NCBI GenBank assembly: GCA_001570385.1
Contig: BBYL01000021.1
Coordinates: 1 to 64,000, forward strand
Length of the DNA: 64,000 nt
Direction: 5' to 3'
Source of the DNA: Microtetraspora glauca
Lineage (GTDB): Bacteria; Actinomycetota; Actinomycetes; Streptosporangiales; Streptosporangiaceae
The number at the start of each line of letters is the position of its first letter. The stretch's first letter is position 1. The position numbers and the translations under genes were made by a program. Below are positions 34,641 through 43,578 of the stretch, piece after piece. The notes under the pieces are model-generated. The model was not told where the DNA came from. It made no database searches and saw nothing but the letters and a program-made list of their open reading frames with translations.

Positions 34641-34787
34641 ATCGCCCTGAGGTGATCGCCGTGTCGGGTGTCTGCGTCGCGAGTGGCCGAGGTGGGAGTC
34701 TGATCACCCCGCCCGCCATGACCTGGGACAGGCCGAGCAGACCAGAGCCACGGGTACCAGAGCGGTTCCTCCGGTTTGCCTGGTGGA
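34641..34787. other. Intergenic stretch after the aminopeptidase gene
   Basis: No gene or strong hairpin is seen. The following DNA is transposon debris. Confidence 0.4.
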
Positions 34788-34905
34788 TCAGGCCACGAGG
34801 GCCTCGTAGGCACCGGGACTACGGTAACCAAGGCTGCTGTGGAGCCGGTGCAGGTTGTACCAGCTCTCGATTCTCGATGAACTCGAAGATCGCACTGTGG
34901 GTTGT
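34788..34905 (-). mobile_element. IS3-family transposase, C-terminal remnant
   Basis: The minus strand reads WYNLHRLHSSLGYRSPGAYE, ALVA and a stop, the standard C-terminus of an IS3-type integrase-core transposase. Just upstream, IFEFIE continues in a different frame. The sequence AATCGAG is tandemly duplicated there; removing 7 bp would restore FEFIESWYNLH. The rest of the element is absent. Confidence 0.75.
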
Positions 34906-35079
34906 CACGATCGGCCGGCCACCAGCTCGGTCTTCAAGCAGATCACCGCGCGGCCCAGCTCGGCACCGCCGGGACCTCGGCCGTCATCGCGCTGCGCGAC
35001 AGCGTCGATCGCCGACTCGGCCGGGCGTCGCTCCCCCTCAGGCGCCCGGCAAATCGACGGCGATCACGAAAGGCGGGCG
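34906..35079. other. Unassigned stretch with an open plus-strand frame
   Basis: A plus-strand frame ends GKSTAITKGGR with a TGA that overlaps the next ATG (ATGA). Its upstream part runs into the IS3 remnant, so if it is coding, it is the 3' end of a truncated gene. No family is recognised. Confidence 0.35.
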
Positions 35080-35175
35080 ATGACACCTGAGGTTCCCGGC
35101 CTCGCCTGGGAGAGCGCGCTTCGCATCGACCCGTACAAACCCGTACGCAGCCCAGGAAGCATGGGACAGCTCTGA
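35080..35175 (+). CDS. Possible 31-residue small protein
   Basis: The ATG overlaps the stop of an upstream open frame (ATGA), and the frame encodes MTPEVPGLAWESALRIDPYK followed by a short polar tail. AAGGCGGG lies upstream. The coupling and a protein-like composition are the only support; it could be chance. Confidence 0.3.
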   Translation: MTPEVPGLAWESALRIDPYKPVRSPGSMGQL

Positions 35176-35249
35176 GCTTCAGAGGCTGATCGCTTGTAGT
35201 CCGTGGAGATGTGATCCGACTCCGCCGGCCAGGTCACGATGTTCTGTGG

Positions 35250-36680
35250 TCAGGCGGGTGACTCCACGGCCTGCGTCCGCGTGCCGTGCGCTGCCAGGGA
35301 GCGGTGGAAGCGCCGGAGCAGAAGACCGCCCGTGGCGGCCAGGCCCGTCAACAGCCCCAGCCAGGCACCCACGGTGTGGGCACCCGCGACGGCGCCGATC
35401 AGCCAGGCGGCGGGCAGCCCGATCGCCCAGTAGCCGACGAGAGTGATGCGGAAACCGCTCCTGGTGTCGTCGAGGCCCCGCAGCAGGCCCACACCGATGT
35501 TCTGCGCGCAGTCGACGTACTGGAGAACGGCGGCGACCAGGAGCAGCGACGCGGCGATGTCCAGCGTCTGCCGGTACTGGCCTCCGGACGGGTCGAGGAA
35601 CGGGCGCAACACGAGCTCGGGCACGGCCAGATACACCAGCCCGACCACAGTCATGACGGCGGCACCGCACACGAGGGCGGTACGGGCGATGCGCGCCGCG
35701 GCCCCGGCCCGGCCGAGGGCGACCTCGCGGCTGACCCCGATGGAGGCCGCGTGCGAGAGCCCGACCGACACCTGGAAGACGATGTAGACGAGCTGGTTGA
35801 CGGCGGTGTGCGCGGCCAGCGCCGAGCTGCCGAAGCTCCCGATCAGCAGGGCGACGACAGAGAAGAAACCGGCCTCGGAACCGTACGTCGCGGCGATGGG
35901 CGTCCCGAGCCCGAGCAGCCGGCGCAGGGTCGCGGGCCTGGCCCGCCACACCCGCAGGGACAGCATGGGGGCGAGGACGGGGTCCCGCCGCGCGGAGGCG
36001 TACAGCGCGACGAACGAGAGCAAGTACACCAGGGAGGTGGCGACGCCGATGCCAGGCAAGCCGATCTTGGGCAGCCCCCACGACCCGTGGATGAGGACCC
36101 AGTTGAGGCCGGCGTTGACCGCCACCGACGCGAGCGTAATGCGCAGGAGCGCCTGCGGGCGGCGCATGCCGACGGTGAACTGGCGGACGGCCTGGAACCA
36201 CAGGCACGGCAGCAGCCCGGGGGCGAGCGCGACCAGCATGGGCTGCATGCGCCGCACCACGGCGGCGTCCTGGCCGAGCCAGGTGAGCGCGTGCCCGGAA
36301 AGGACGAGTAGGACGGCGCCGACGACGCCGGCGAGGGTGGCGACGGCCAGCGCCGCGCGCAGTAGCTCGCGGACGTCGTCTCCGGCCCGGTCCACGTCCT
36401 GACCGTGCCCCTGGACCGAGCCGGCCTCGGCGGTCTCGGCGCGGGCCGACGCGGCGGCGACCTGGTTCCCGACGGCGGTCACCAGGCCGACACCCATGGT
36501 GCGCAGCTGGTTGAACAGGACCAGCGCGAGCCCTCCGGCGGCCAGGGCCTCGATCCCGATCAGGCCCATCATGACGGTGTCGGTGGTCGTGAGGGCGACC
36601 TGCGCGAGTTGGGTGAGCGCGAGCGGCACGGCGAGGGCGGCCAGGGGCTTGACGTCCTGGCGGAATCGGGAAAGGGGCAT
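35250..36680 (-). CDS. MATE-family efflux transporter
   Basis: The 476-residue protein has twelve hydrophobic segments in two MATE halves: LAVPLALTQLAQVALTTTDT at the start, GNQVAAASARAE in the first half, and LGLGTPIAATYGSEAGFFSV with AHTAVNQLVYIVFQVSVGLS in the second. MATE pumps export drugs, flavonoids or siderophores using a cation gradient. TGAGGAGCC precedes the ATG. It is divergent from an iron-box-controlled ABC operon; a role in metallophore export is a reasonable inference. Confidence 0.92.
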   Translation of the reverse strand: MPLSRFRQDVKPLAALAVPLALTQLAQVALTTTDTVMMGLIGIEALAAGGLALVLFNQLRTMGVGLVTAVGNQVAAASARAETAEAGSVQGHGQDVDRAGDDVRELLRAALAVATLAGVVGAVLLVLSGHALTWLGQDAAVVRRMQPMLVALAPGLLPCLWFQAVRQFTVGMRRPQALLRITLASVAVNAGLNWVLIHGSWGLPKIGLPGIGVATSLVYLLSFVALYASARRDPVLAPMLSLRVWRARPATLRRLLGLGTPIAATYGSEAGFFSVVALLIGSFGSSALAAHTAVNQLVYIVFQVSVGLSHAASIGVSREVALGRAGAAARIARTALVCGAAVMTVVGLVYLAVPELVLRPFLDPSGGQYRQTLDIAASLLLVAAVLQYVDCAQNIGVGLLRGLDDTRSGFRITLVGYWAIGLPAAWLIGAVAGAHTVGAWLGLLTGLAATGGLLLRRFHRSLAAHGTRTQAVESPA

Positions 36681-36907
36681 GGCTCCTCACATCGTGCTGG
36701 GCGGGGGCTCGCGTCGGCCGGCTGCCCGGCCGCCCCGCGGGATCGGTCGAACCGGTCACGCCGATGTCGTCCGCCTGAGTGACCCTAGCGGTGCCGCGCA
36801 CGGAGACCCCACGGAGGGCGGCCTCCGCCCGGTGTGCACGCTTCCGCCCGGTCAGGTCGGTCGTGGGCGCGGCCGTCCCCAACTATCTACTCAGGTAAAG
36901 CATGTGT
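36681..36907. other. Divergent intergenic region upstream of the iron box
   Basis: No gene is supported here. It should hold the MATE promoter. An AT-richer patch (AACTATCTACTCAGGTAAAG) directly precedes the iron box and probably contains the -35 side of the ABC operon promoter. Confidence 0.45.
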
Positions 36908-36926
36908 TTAGGATAGGCAAACCTAA
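36908..36926 (+). promoter_or_regulatory. Iron box (DmdR1/IdeR/DtxR operator)
   Basis: TTAGGATAGGCAAACCTAA matches the actinobacterial iron-box consensus TTAGGTTAGGCTAACCTAA at 17 of 19 positions and is close to a perfect palindrome. It lies 33 bp upstream of the substrate-binding protein start, so the operon should be repressed when iron is plentiful. Confidence 0.85.
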
Positions 36927-36958
36927 TTCAGATCGCATTATTGAGGAACGAGGGCGAC

Positions 36959-38518
36959 GTGATCACCAGACGACAGCTCCTGTGGACCGGCGCGGGGATC
37001 GGGCTGGCCGGTGTGCTCGCCGCCTGTGGAAGCGGCGGGCAGACCGGTCCGGCGGCGGTCTCGGCGTCCGGCTCGGCCGTGGAGCAGCCGCGTACGGGTG
37101 GCACGTTGCGGGTCGGCGCCCTCGGACGAGCCTCGGCGGTCACCCGGGACCCGCACGGCACACAGACCAACGAGAGCGACTATCTGATCATCAGCCTGCT
37201 CTACGACACGCTGACCGTCCCCGGCGAAACGACCAACACCGCGCCGCGCCTGGCCGGCGCGTGGAAGGCGTCCGAGGACCTCAAGACCTGGCGTTTCACG
37301 ATCGCCGACGGGGCCGCCTTCCACGACGGCACGCCCGTCACCGCCGAGGACGTGGTCTGGTCGCTCAAGCGGCTGCGCGCCACTCCGGCCGGCGCCAGCC
37401 GGCTGCCCGGCATCCAGCCCTCCGGCATCTCCGCGGAAGACGCGAAGACCGTGGTGCTGGTCTCGGACTATCCCAACGCGGACCTGCCGTTGCTCACCCG
37501 CCTGACCACGTTCGTCCTGAAGAAGGACACCAAGGACGACGCGCTGGCCACCGCCCCCGGCACCGGCCCGTTCAAGCTGGACTGGTTCCGCGACGGCAAC
37601 GCCCGCCTGGTGCGCAACGACAACTGGTACGGCGGGAAGGTCTATCTGGACGCGATCGAGGTCCGGATCTTCGAGAGCCCGCAGGCGATGGCCAACGCCC
37701 TCCTGGCCGGGCAGATCGACGTGGCGTCCAACGTCGGCGCCGTCGCCGCCCGCACGGCGAAGTCCCGCTCGGACATCCAGATCCTGCGTCGGCCCAACGA
37801 CATGGCGATGCCCATCGTCATGCGCACCGCCGACGGGCCGTTCACTGACCCCAAGGTGCGGGAGGCCCTGCGCCTGGCCGTCGACCGCGACGCCATGGTC
37901 AAGCAGGTCCTGTCCGGGTACGGCACCGTCGCCAACGACGTCCTGGGCACGGGCGACCCCGCGTACGCCAAGGACCTCCCGCAGCGCACCCGCGACATCG
38001 CCAAGGCCAAGAGCCTGCTCGCCGAGGCCGGCTTCGACCTGTCCAAGACCTACGACCTGATCACCACCGAGGACATCTCCGGCCTCGCCGAGTCCGCGAC
38101 CCTGTTCGCGACCCAGGTCCGCGAGGCGGGCGTGAAGATCAACGTGGTCAAGCAGGACTCCGCCGTCTTCTGGGACAAGACCTGGCTCAAGGCCCCGCTG
38201 TACACCACGTACTGGGGCACCAACGACTCCGTGGTGTTCTTCGCCAGCAAGACGATGCTGTCCGACGCGGGCCAGAACGAGGCGGCCTGGAAGGAACCCG
38301 CCTTCGACGAGGCGTACCGCGAGGCCATGGCGACCGCCGACGCCGCGAAGCGGTCCGAGGCGCTGCGCAAGCTGCAGCAGATCGAGTACGAGAAGTCCGG
38401 CTACCTGCTGTGGGGCATGGCCGACGGCATCGACCTGGCCGGCGGCGCGGTACGCGGCCTGCCCAAGCTCCCCGGCTACGGCCGGGTGCAGCTTGAGAAG
38501 ACGTGGCTGGCCCGTTGA
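36959..38518 (+). CDS. ABC transporter substrate-binding lipoprotein (peptide/nickel type)
   Basis: The 519-residue protein has a twin-arginine-like start (VITRRQLLWTG) and a lipobox LAAC with Cys23. The mature part is an SBP_bac_5 binding protein: TLRVGALGRASAV, LLYDTLTVPGE, TWRFTIADGAAFHDGTPVTA, EDVVWSLKRLRA, VREALRLAVDRDAMVKQVLS. This family binds peptides, nickel chelates, opines or metallophores. The GTG was chosen because AGGG lies just upstream; a TTG 18 bp earlier lacks a site. Iron-box control points to a metal chelate as the ligand. Confidence 0.92.
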   Translation: MITRRQLLWTGAGIGLAGVLAACGSGGQTGPAAVSASGSAVEQPRTGGTLRVGALGRASAVTRDPHGTQTNESDYLIISLLYDTLTVPGETTNTAPRLAGAWKASEDLKTWRFTIADGAAFHDGTPVTAEDVVWSLKRLRATPAGASRLPGIQPSGISAEDAKTVVLVSDYPNADLPLLTRLTTFVLKKDTKDDALATAPGTGPFKLDWFRDGNARLVRNDNWYGGKVYLDAIEVRIFESPQAMANALLAGQIDVASNVGAVAARTAKSRSDIQILRRPNDMAMPIVMRTADGPFTDPKVREALRLAVDRDAMVKQVLSGYGTVANDVLGTGDPAYAKDLPQRTRDIAKAKSLLAEAGFDLSKTYDLITTEDISGLAESATLFATQVREAGVKINVVKQDSAVFWDKTWLKAPLYTTYWGTNDSVVFFASKTMLSDAGQNEAAWKEPAFDEAYREAMATADAAKRSEALRKLQQIEYEKSGYLLWGMADGIDLAGGAVRGLPKLPGYGRVQLEKTWLAR

Positions 38519-38631
38519 GCCGTCTCGGGCCCGAAGGAGGCGCCCCCGAGCCCCCGGCCCCGCGCCGGGGCCGTTCCGGAACGGAGCCGCCGCCCGGAGT
38601 GGAGAACCGGGTCGCCGGAGAACCACGGTCT

Positions 38632-39588
38632 GTGGAGAAGCCCCGGTTCGTCCTGGTCGCGGGGCATGTCGCCTGGTCGGCGCTGCGGCGCCTCGCCGTC
38701 CTCGCGGTCCTGCTCGGGGTCGTCTTCGCCGCCGTCGAGCTGCTGCCCGGCGACGCCGCCTCCAGCACGTCCGAACGCGGCGAGAGCGCCGCGGACCTGG
38801 CCGCACGCCGTACGGCGCTCGGCCTGGACCGCCCGCTCGCCGAGCGCTTCTGGGACTGGATGACCGCCCTGCCGACCGGTGACCTGGGTACCTCCGCCCG
38901 AGGGGAGCCGGTCACCCGCCTGCTCGCCGGGCCGTTCCCCAACACGCTGCTGCTCGGGAGCCTGGCCCTGGCCGTGAGCGTGGCGGGCGCCCTGGCGCTG
39001 GGAAGCTGGGCCGCGCTGCGTCCGGGCGGCCGCGCCGACCGCGTCATCGGCGTCGTGGCCACCATGGCGTTCGCGCTCCCGGAGTTCGTGGTGGCCATCG
39101 CACTGCTGCTCGTCCTGTCCCTGTGGCTCGGCTGGCTGCCCGCCGTCACCCTCATCGGTGCCGACGGCGCCCCCGCCTCACCCGGCATGCTGCTGCTTCC
39201 GCTGCTGGCCCTGGCCATCCCGCAGATCGGTTGGAACACCCGCATCGTGCGCGCCGCGCTCGCCGACCAGGCCGCGCTGCCGCATGTGAGCGCCGCGATC
39301 CTCGACGGGCTGCCTCGCCACCGCATCCTGACGCACCATCTCCTCCCCGGCGCGTTGCCCGCCGTCGCCGTCGGCGTCGCGACCTCGGCCGGGATGCTGC
39401 TCGGCGGCGCGGTCGTGGTGGAGACCCTGTTCAACTACCCCGGCGTCGGCGCCGTCCTGGCGGGCGCCATCGCGGACCGGGACACCCCGGTCGTCGCCGG
39501 GGTGGTCGCGGCGACCGGCAGCGCGATCAGCGTGGTCCTGCTGCTCGCCGACCTCGTCCGCGCTCGATCAGTAGGAGTGCGCCTGTGA
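38632..39588 (+). CDS. ABC transporter permease (DppB/NikB type)
   Basis: The 318-residue product has an N-terminal helix (LRRLAVLAVLLGVVFAAVEL, LPGDAA), the Arg/Asp-rich loop ALGLDRPLAERFWDWMT typical of DppB proteins, and five further helices with the coupling loop RAALADQAALPHVSAAILDG, LPRHRILTHHLLPGALP. The start is uncertain: GTG with GGAGAA about 12 nt upstream was chosen; a TTG overlapping the previous stop and another GTG at 38,599 would add 39 or 11 residues of Pro/Arg-rich sequence. Confidence 0.85.
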   Translation: MEKPRFVLVAGHVAWSALRRLAVLAVLLGVVFAAVELLPGDAASSTSERGESAADLAARRTALGLDRPLAERFWDWMTALPTGDLGTSARGEPVTRLLAGPFPNTLLLGSLALAVSVAGALALGSWAALRPGGRADRVIGVVATMAFALPEFVVAIALLLVLSLWLGWLPAVTLIGADGAPASPGMLLLPLLALAIPQIGWNTRIVRAALADQAALPHVSAAILDGLPRHRILTHHLLPGALPAVAVGVATSAGMLLGGAVVVETLFNYPGVGAVLAGAIADRDTPVVAGVVAATGSAISVVLLLADLVRARSVGVRL

Positions 39589-40466
39589 CGACTGACTCCC
39601 CCCACAGCGATGATCAACGGTGGCTTGACGGGGCGGACAAGATGATCGCTTCCGCTCGGTCCCGTCCTTCGCGCGCGCTGCGGGCGGCGCCTGCCCTCGT
39701 TCTCATACTGTTCGCGCTGGCCGGCCCGCTGCTCGCGCCGCACCCGATCGACCAGCCGCTCGTCGCGCCGTACGCGACCCCGGACGCCACCGCGGTGCTC
39801 GGCGGCGACCTGCTCGGACGCGATGTTCTCAGCAGGTTCCTGGCTGGGGGTGGGCCCCTCGTCCTCAACGCGCTGGCGATCGCCGCGCTGGTCACCGGCG
39901 CCGCCACATTGCTGGGCATCCTCGCGGCCCTGCGCCCCGGGCTCGGCCGCTGGGTGGAACGCACGGCCGACCTCGCCATCCTGGTGCCCGCCGTCCTCGG
40001 CATCGTGCTCGTCGCCCTCGCCTGGCAGGACGGCGGCCGCCTGGCGATCGCCGCGGCCGCCACCGTCCTCGGCATCCCGTACGCCACCCGGGTGGTCGCC
40101 GCGGCGGCCGCGCCCATCGCGGTGTCCGGCTACATCGAGACCGCCGCCGCCTCCGGCGAACGCCTCTGGTACCTGATCGTCCGGGAGGTCCTGCCCAACC
40201 TGAGGGCCACCCTCCTCGCGCTGTTCGGCCTGCGCTTCGTCGAGGCCGTCTACGTGGTGTCCGTCGCCGCCTTCCTGCAGCTCGGCCCGCAGCCGCCGAC
40301 CGCCGACTGGGCCCTGATGATCAGGGAGAACTCGCCCGGCATCATGCTCAACCCGCTGGCCGTCGCGATCCCTGCTCTCGCCGTCGGCGTGCTCGCGCTC
40401 AGCGTCAACCTCGCCGCCGACGCCCTCATGCCCAAGACCGGCACGACAACGGAGGTCCCCCTGTGA
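39585..40466 (+). CDS. ABC transporter permease (DppC/NikC type)
   Basis: The 293-residue permease has the DppC start (LRAAPALVLILFALAGPLLA, PHPIDQPLV), the loop LGGDLLGRDVLSRFLAGG, and the EAA-like coupling segment YIETAAASGERLWYLIVREV, LPNLRATLLALFGLRF. The GTG overlaps the upstream stop by 4 bp and has GTAGGAG in front. With the DppB-type protein it forms the membrane channel of the importer. Confidence 0.92.
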   Translation: MTTDSPHSDDQRWLDGADKMIASARSRPSRALRAAPALVLILFALAGPLLAPHPIDQPLVAPYATPDATAVLGGDLLGRDVLSRFLAGGGPLVLNALAIAALVTGAATLLGILAALRPGLGRWVERTADLAILVPAVLGIVLVALAWQDGGRLAIAAAATVLGIPYATRVVAAAAAPIAVSGYIETAAASGERLWYLIVREVLPNLRATLLALFGLRFVEAVYVVSVAAFLQLGPQPPTADWALMIRENSPGIMLNPLAVAIPALAVGVLALSVNLAADALMPKTGTTTEVPL

Positions 40467-42118
40467 CGCCCGCTGAGCCCCCCTCCGTCGAGGTCACCGA
40501 TCTGGAGATCCGCCTACCCGACGGCCTTCCCCTTCTCTCCGGTGGCACGCTGACGCTGTCCCCGGGCCGCGTGGTCGCGCTCACCGGCCCGTCCGGCGCG
40601 GGCAAGACCACCCTCCTGCGCGCCGTCGCGGGAGCCCTGCCCGCCGGTGCGTGCCGCACCTCGGGGCGGGTCACCGTCCTCGGCCACGACGTCCTGGCCC
40701 TCGGGGAGCGGGACCTGCGACTGCTCCGCTGCCGACGGCTGGCCTACGTGGGCCAGGACCCCGGCTCCGGCCTCAACCCCCGGATGAAGGTTCATCGCCT
40801 CATCGCCGAGACCGCCGTGGACCGCGGCCGCCAAGCCGTGCGCGACCTGCTCACCCAGGTGCGGCTGCCCGCCGAGGAACGTCTGGAGCGCCGCCGTCCG
40901 GGCGCCCTGTCGGGCGGGCAGCAGCGGAGGGTCGCCCTCGCCCGCGCTCTCGCGCGGCGTCCCGACGTCCTGCTCCTCGACGAGCCGACGGCCGGACTGG
41001 ATCCGGAACTGCGCGACGAGATCGCCGACCTGCTGTGCGAGCTCGTCGGCCGTACCGGCGTCACCGTCGCGGTGGCGAGCCACGATTCCGAACTGGTATC
41101 GCGCTGCGCCCACGACGTGGTGGCGCTCCGGCCTCCGGTGGAAACGGCGCGGCGCTTCGTCCCCGCCGCACGCGTGCCCGCCTTCTCGACCGCGCCCGAA
41201 ACGACCTCCGCGACTGTCCCAGCCGCTGCCTCGGTCATTCCCGAAGCCGAGGACGCATGTGCCTCGGTCCCCGTCGCCGGCCGCCCGCCGTCCTCACCGC
41301 CGTCCCGGACCGGTCGGATCACGGTACGCGACCTCAGCGCCGTGGTGGGCGGCCGGAGCGTGCGGCGAACCGTCCTGGACAACCTGGATCTCGACCTCGC
41401 TCCCGGCAGCGCGACCGGGGTCATCGGCGTCTCGGGGTCGGGGAAGACCACCCTGGTCCGCGTTCTCGCCGGACTGCACCCGCCCAGCACGGGCACGGTC
41501 GCCCTCGACGGAGCCCCGCTGCACCGCTCCTACCGTCGCCGCACCCGAGAGCAGCGCCGTGCGCTGCAACTCGTTCCGCAGAACCCCCTCGGGGCGCTCA
41601 ACCCCGCGCGGACCGTGGGAGCCACGCTCGCCCGGCCTCTGACATTGCACGCCGTGGTTCCCGCCGGACAGGTCCCCGCGCGCGTCACGGAACTCCTCGA
41701 AGCGGTCGACCTGCCTGCGGACTTCGCCGGACGGTACCCCCACCAGCTCTCCGGCGGCCAGCGCCAGCGTGTCTCCATCGCCCGGGCTCTCTCGGTGCAC
41801 CCCGACGTGCTGCTGTGCGACGAGGTCACCTCCGCGCTCGACGCCGACACCTCCGCGAGCATCATGGACCTGCTGTCCCGTCTTCGCCGCGACCACGGCG
41901 TCACCCTGGTTCTGATCAGCCACGACCTGTCGATGATCGGCGCGCACACCGACACCACGATCGTGCTGGAGCGCGGCCGGATCATCGAGAACGGGCCCAC
42001 TCCGGGCCTCTTCGACTCGCCGTCCCAGCCAACGACCAGGACCCTCATCGCCGCGGCCATGCAGCGTAAGGCCCTCGAAGCCTCGGCGCGAATATCGCCA
42101 TCGCCGGATCCGGCCTGA
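40463..42118 (+). CDS. Fused double ATP-binding protein of the peptide-type ABC transporter (DppDF fusion)
   Basis: The 551-residue protein has two ATPase domains. The first has GPSGAGKTTLLRA, LSGGQQRRVALARAL and VLLLDEPTAGLD; the second has GVSGSGKTTLVRV, LSGGQRQRVSIARAL and VLLCDEVTSALD, with PQNPLGALNPARTV before it. A linker of about 70 residues rich in Ala and Pro joins them. It combines the DppD and DppF roles in one chain. The GTG overlaps the permease stop (GTGA). Confidence 0.92.
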   Translation: MTPAEPPSVEVTDLEIRLPDGLPLLSGGTLTLSPGRVVALTGPSGAGKTTLLRAVAGALPAGACRTSGRVTVLGHDVLALGERDLRLLRCRRLAYVGQDPGSGLNPRMKVHRLIAETAVDRGRQAVRDLLTQVRLPAEERLERRRPGALSGGQQRRVALARALARRPDVLLLDEPTAGLDPELRDEIADLLCELVGRTGVTVAVASHDSELVSRCAHDVVALRPPVETARRFVPAARVPAFSTAPETTSATVPAAASVIPEAEDACASVPVAGRPPSSPPSRTGRITVRDLSAVVGGRSVRRTVLDNLDLDLAPGSATGVIGVSGSGKTTLVRVLAGLHPPSTGTVALDGAPLHRSYRRRTREQRRALQLVPQNPLGALNPARTVGATLARPLTLHAVVPAGQVPARVTELLEAVDLPADFAGRYPHQLSGGQRQRVSIARALSVHPDVLLCDEVTSALDADTSASIMDLLSRLRRDHGVTLVLISHDLSMIGAHTDTTIVLERGRIIENGPTPGLFDSPSQPTTRTLIAAAMQRKALEASARISPSPDPA

Positions 42119-42164
42119 TCGGCCGGATCTCTCCGCCCGGCAAGCGCTGCCCTGATCGGCGGCC

Positions 42165-42340
42165 ATGGGCTTCGACGTGGGCGTCTACGCGCTGTCGATG
42201 AGTGCCGGCTCGGCGCTGATCGCGGCCAAGGTCGTGCTCCTCGCACAGGCGGCGGGCGGTGCCCGGCCGTCGGCCGTCGGCCTGGCCATCATTCCCGCCG
42301 TCCTCCTGCCGCCTTGCACCCTGTCACCCGAATTGTGCTT
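42165..42340 (+). pseudogene. Possible membrane transporter fragment
   Basis: An ATG opens a hydrophobic frame (MGFDVGVYALSMSAGSALIA, AKVVLLAQAAGG, AVGLAIIPAVLLP) that could be two helices of an MFS-type exporter. It then runs into the antisense of the N-hydroxylase gene. No ribosome-binding site is clear. It may be the stub of a siderophore exporter, or chance hydrophobicity. Confidence 0.35.
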
Positions 42341-42388
42341 CTCAGAACCGTCGGCCATCGTGATGCGGGGTGCGGGGTGTGGCCGTCC

Positions 42389-43560
42389 TCACCGCCGCGA
42401 AGCGACACGTCCCTGCCGTTCGCGGTCGGCGACCACCGAATCGAGGATCTCTCCCGCACGGACCGCCGCATTCGACAGCAGCGACGAGGAGAGCCCGTGA
42501 CTGTGCTCGGTGCCGCCCTGGAGGTAGATGCCGCAGCGCACGGCGGGATCTGTCCGCACACGATAGTCGCGGGTCAGTTCCAGCCGGCCCTGATCGTCGG
42601 TGACGCAGAAGGAGGCCAGCTCGCCCAGCAGAGCTGTGACGTCGGCGGGGCGGTAGCCGGTGGCGAAGATCAGTGCGTCGCAGTTCAGAAATGTGGAACC
42701 ATCCGTGGCCGGCCCATCGACACGGACCCTGATCCCCTCGGACATGCGCTGAACCTCGCCAATCCTGGACATGTTCAGCATGTGCAGGCGCCGCCGTCCC
42801 GCCGTTCGCTCGGCATACACACGGCGGTACAGCTCCTGAATGAGATCGATGTCGACCACGCCGTAATTCGTGTTGCCGTGGTAGGCGAGCAGCGCTCGCT
42901 TCGTCTCCTCGGGAGCCTCGTAGAAGTGGTCCACCGCGTCTGGGTCGAAGATCCGGTTGGCGAACGGGCTGTCGTCGGCGGGCGTGTAGCCGTATCGCGA
43001 GAAGACGGCGCAGACCTCGGCATTCGGGTACGTGCGGTGCAGATATTCGACGACCTCGGCCGCGCTCTGACCGGCGCCGACCACGACGAACCGACTGTGG
43101 CGCATGGTGGGCAGCGTCCGCAGCCGGGTGCGCAGGTCGTGGTTGTGCCAGACCCGTTCGGACACGTGGACGCCCTCGGGCAGGTGAGGCCGGAGACCCA
43201 TTCCGAACACCAGGTTTCGCGTCTGCCCGACGAGGCGCCCGTCGGCGGCCACCACCTCGATCGCGGTCACGTCGCCGTCGGGCTGGATCACGGGGCGCAA
43301 GGTTCGCACAGTGGTGCCGTATCGCACCACGTGCGAGAAACGGTCTGCGGCCCATTCAAGGTAGTCGTGGAACTCCAACCGGGTCGGGAACATCGTCTTG
43401 TGGTTGATGAAATCGGCCAAACGCCCGTGTTCGTGCAGGTAGGAGAGGAACCCGAAGGCGCTGGTCGGATGGCGCATTGTCGCGAGGTCCTTCAGGAACG
43501 ACACCTGCATGGTGGCGCCGTCCAACAGCATCCCCCGGTGCCAGCCGAACGAGAGCTGAC
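42389..43560 (-). pseudogene. L-ornithine/L-lysine N-monooxygenase, N-terminus missing
   Basis: About 390 residues of a SidA/PvdA/IucD-type flavin monooxygenase remain: FGWHRGMLLDGATMQVSFLK, LATMRHPTSAFGFLSYL, the NADPH-binding loop VVVGAGQSAAEVVEYL, NTNYGVVDIDLIQELYRRVY and the C-terminal IFATGYRPAD with GTEHSHGLSSSLLS. The first about 50-60 residues, which hold the FAD-binding GxGxxx motif, are lost at about 43,560, where a foreign gene begins. An internal ATG at 43,531 would give 380 residues without FAD binding. The enzyme normally makes the hydroxamate of siderophores. Confidence 0.85.
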
Positions 43561-43578
43561 TCTGAGTGCGAAGACCAG

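Noticed and set aside
43477..43578. N-terminal extension of the unrecognised 441-residue protein
   Set aside because: These codons are antisense to the N-hydroxylase coding sequence and are Arg/Pro/Ser rich.
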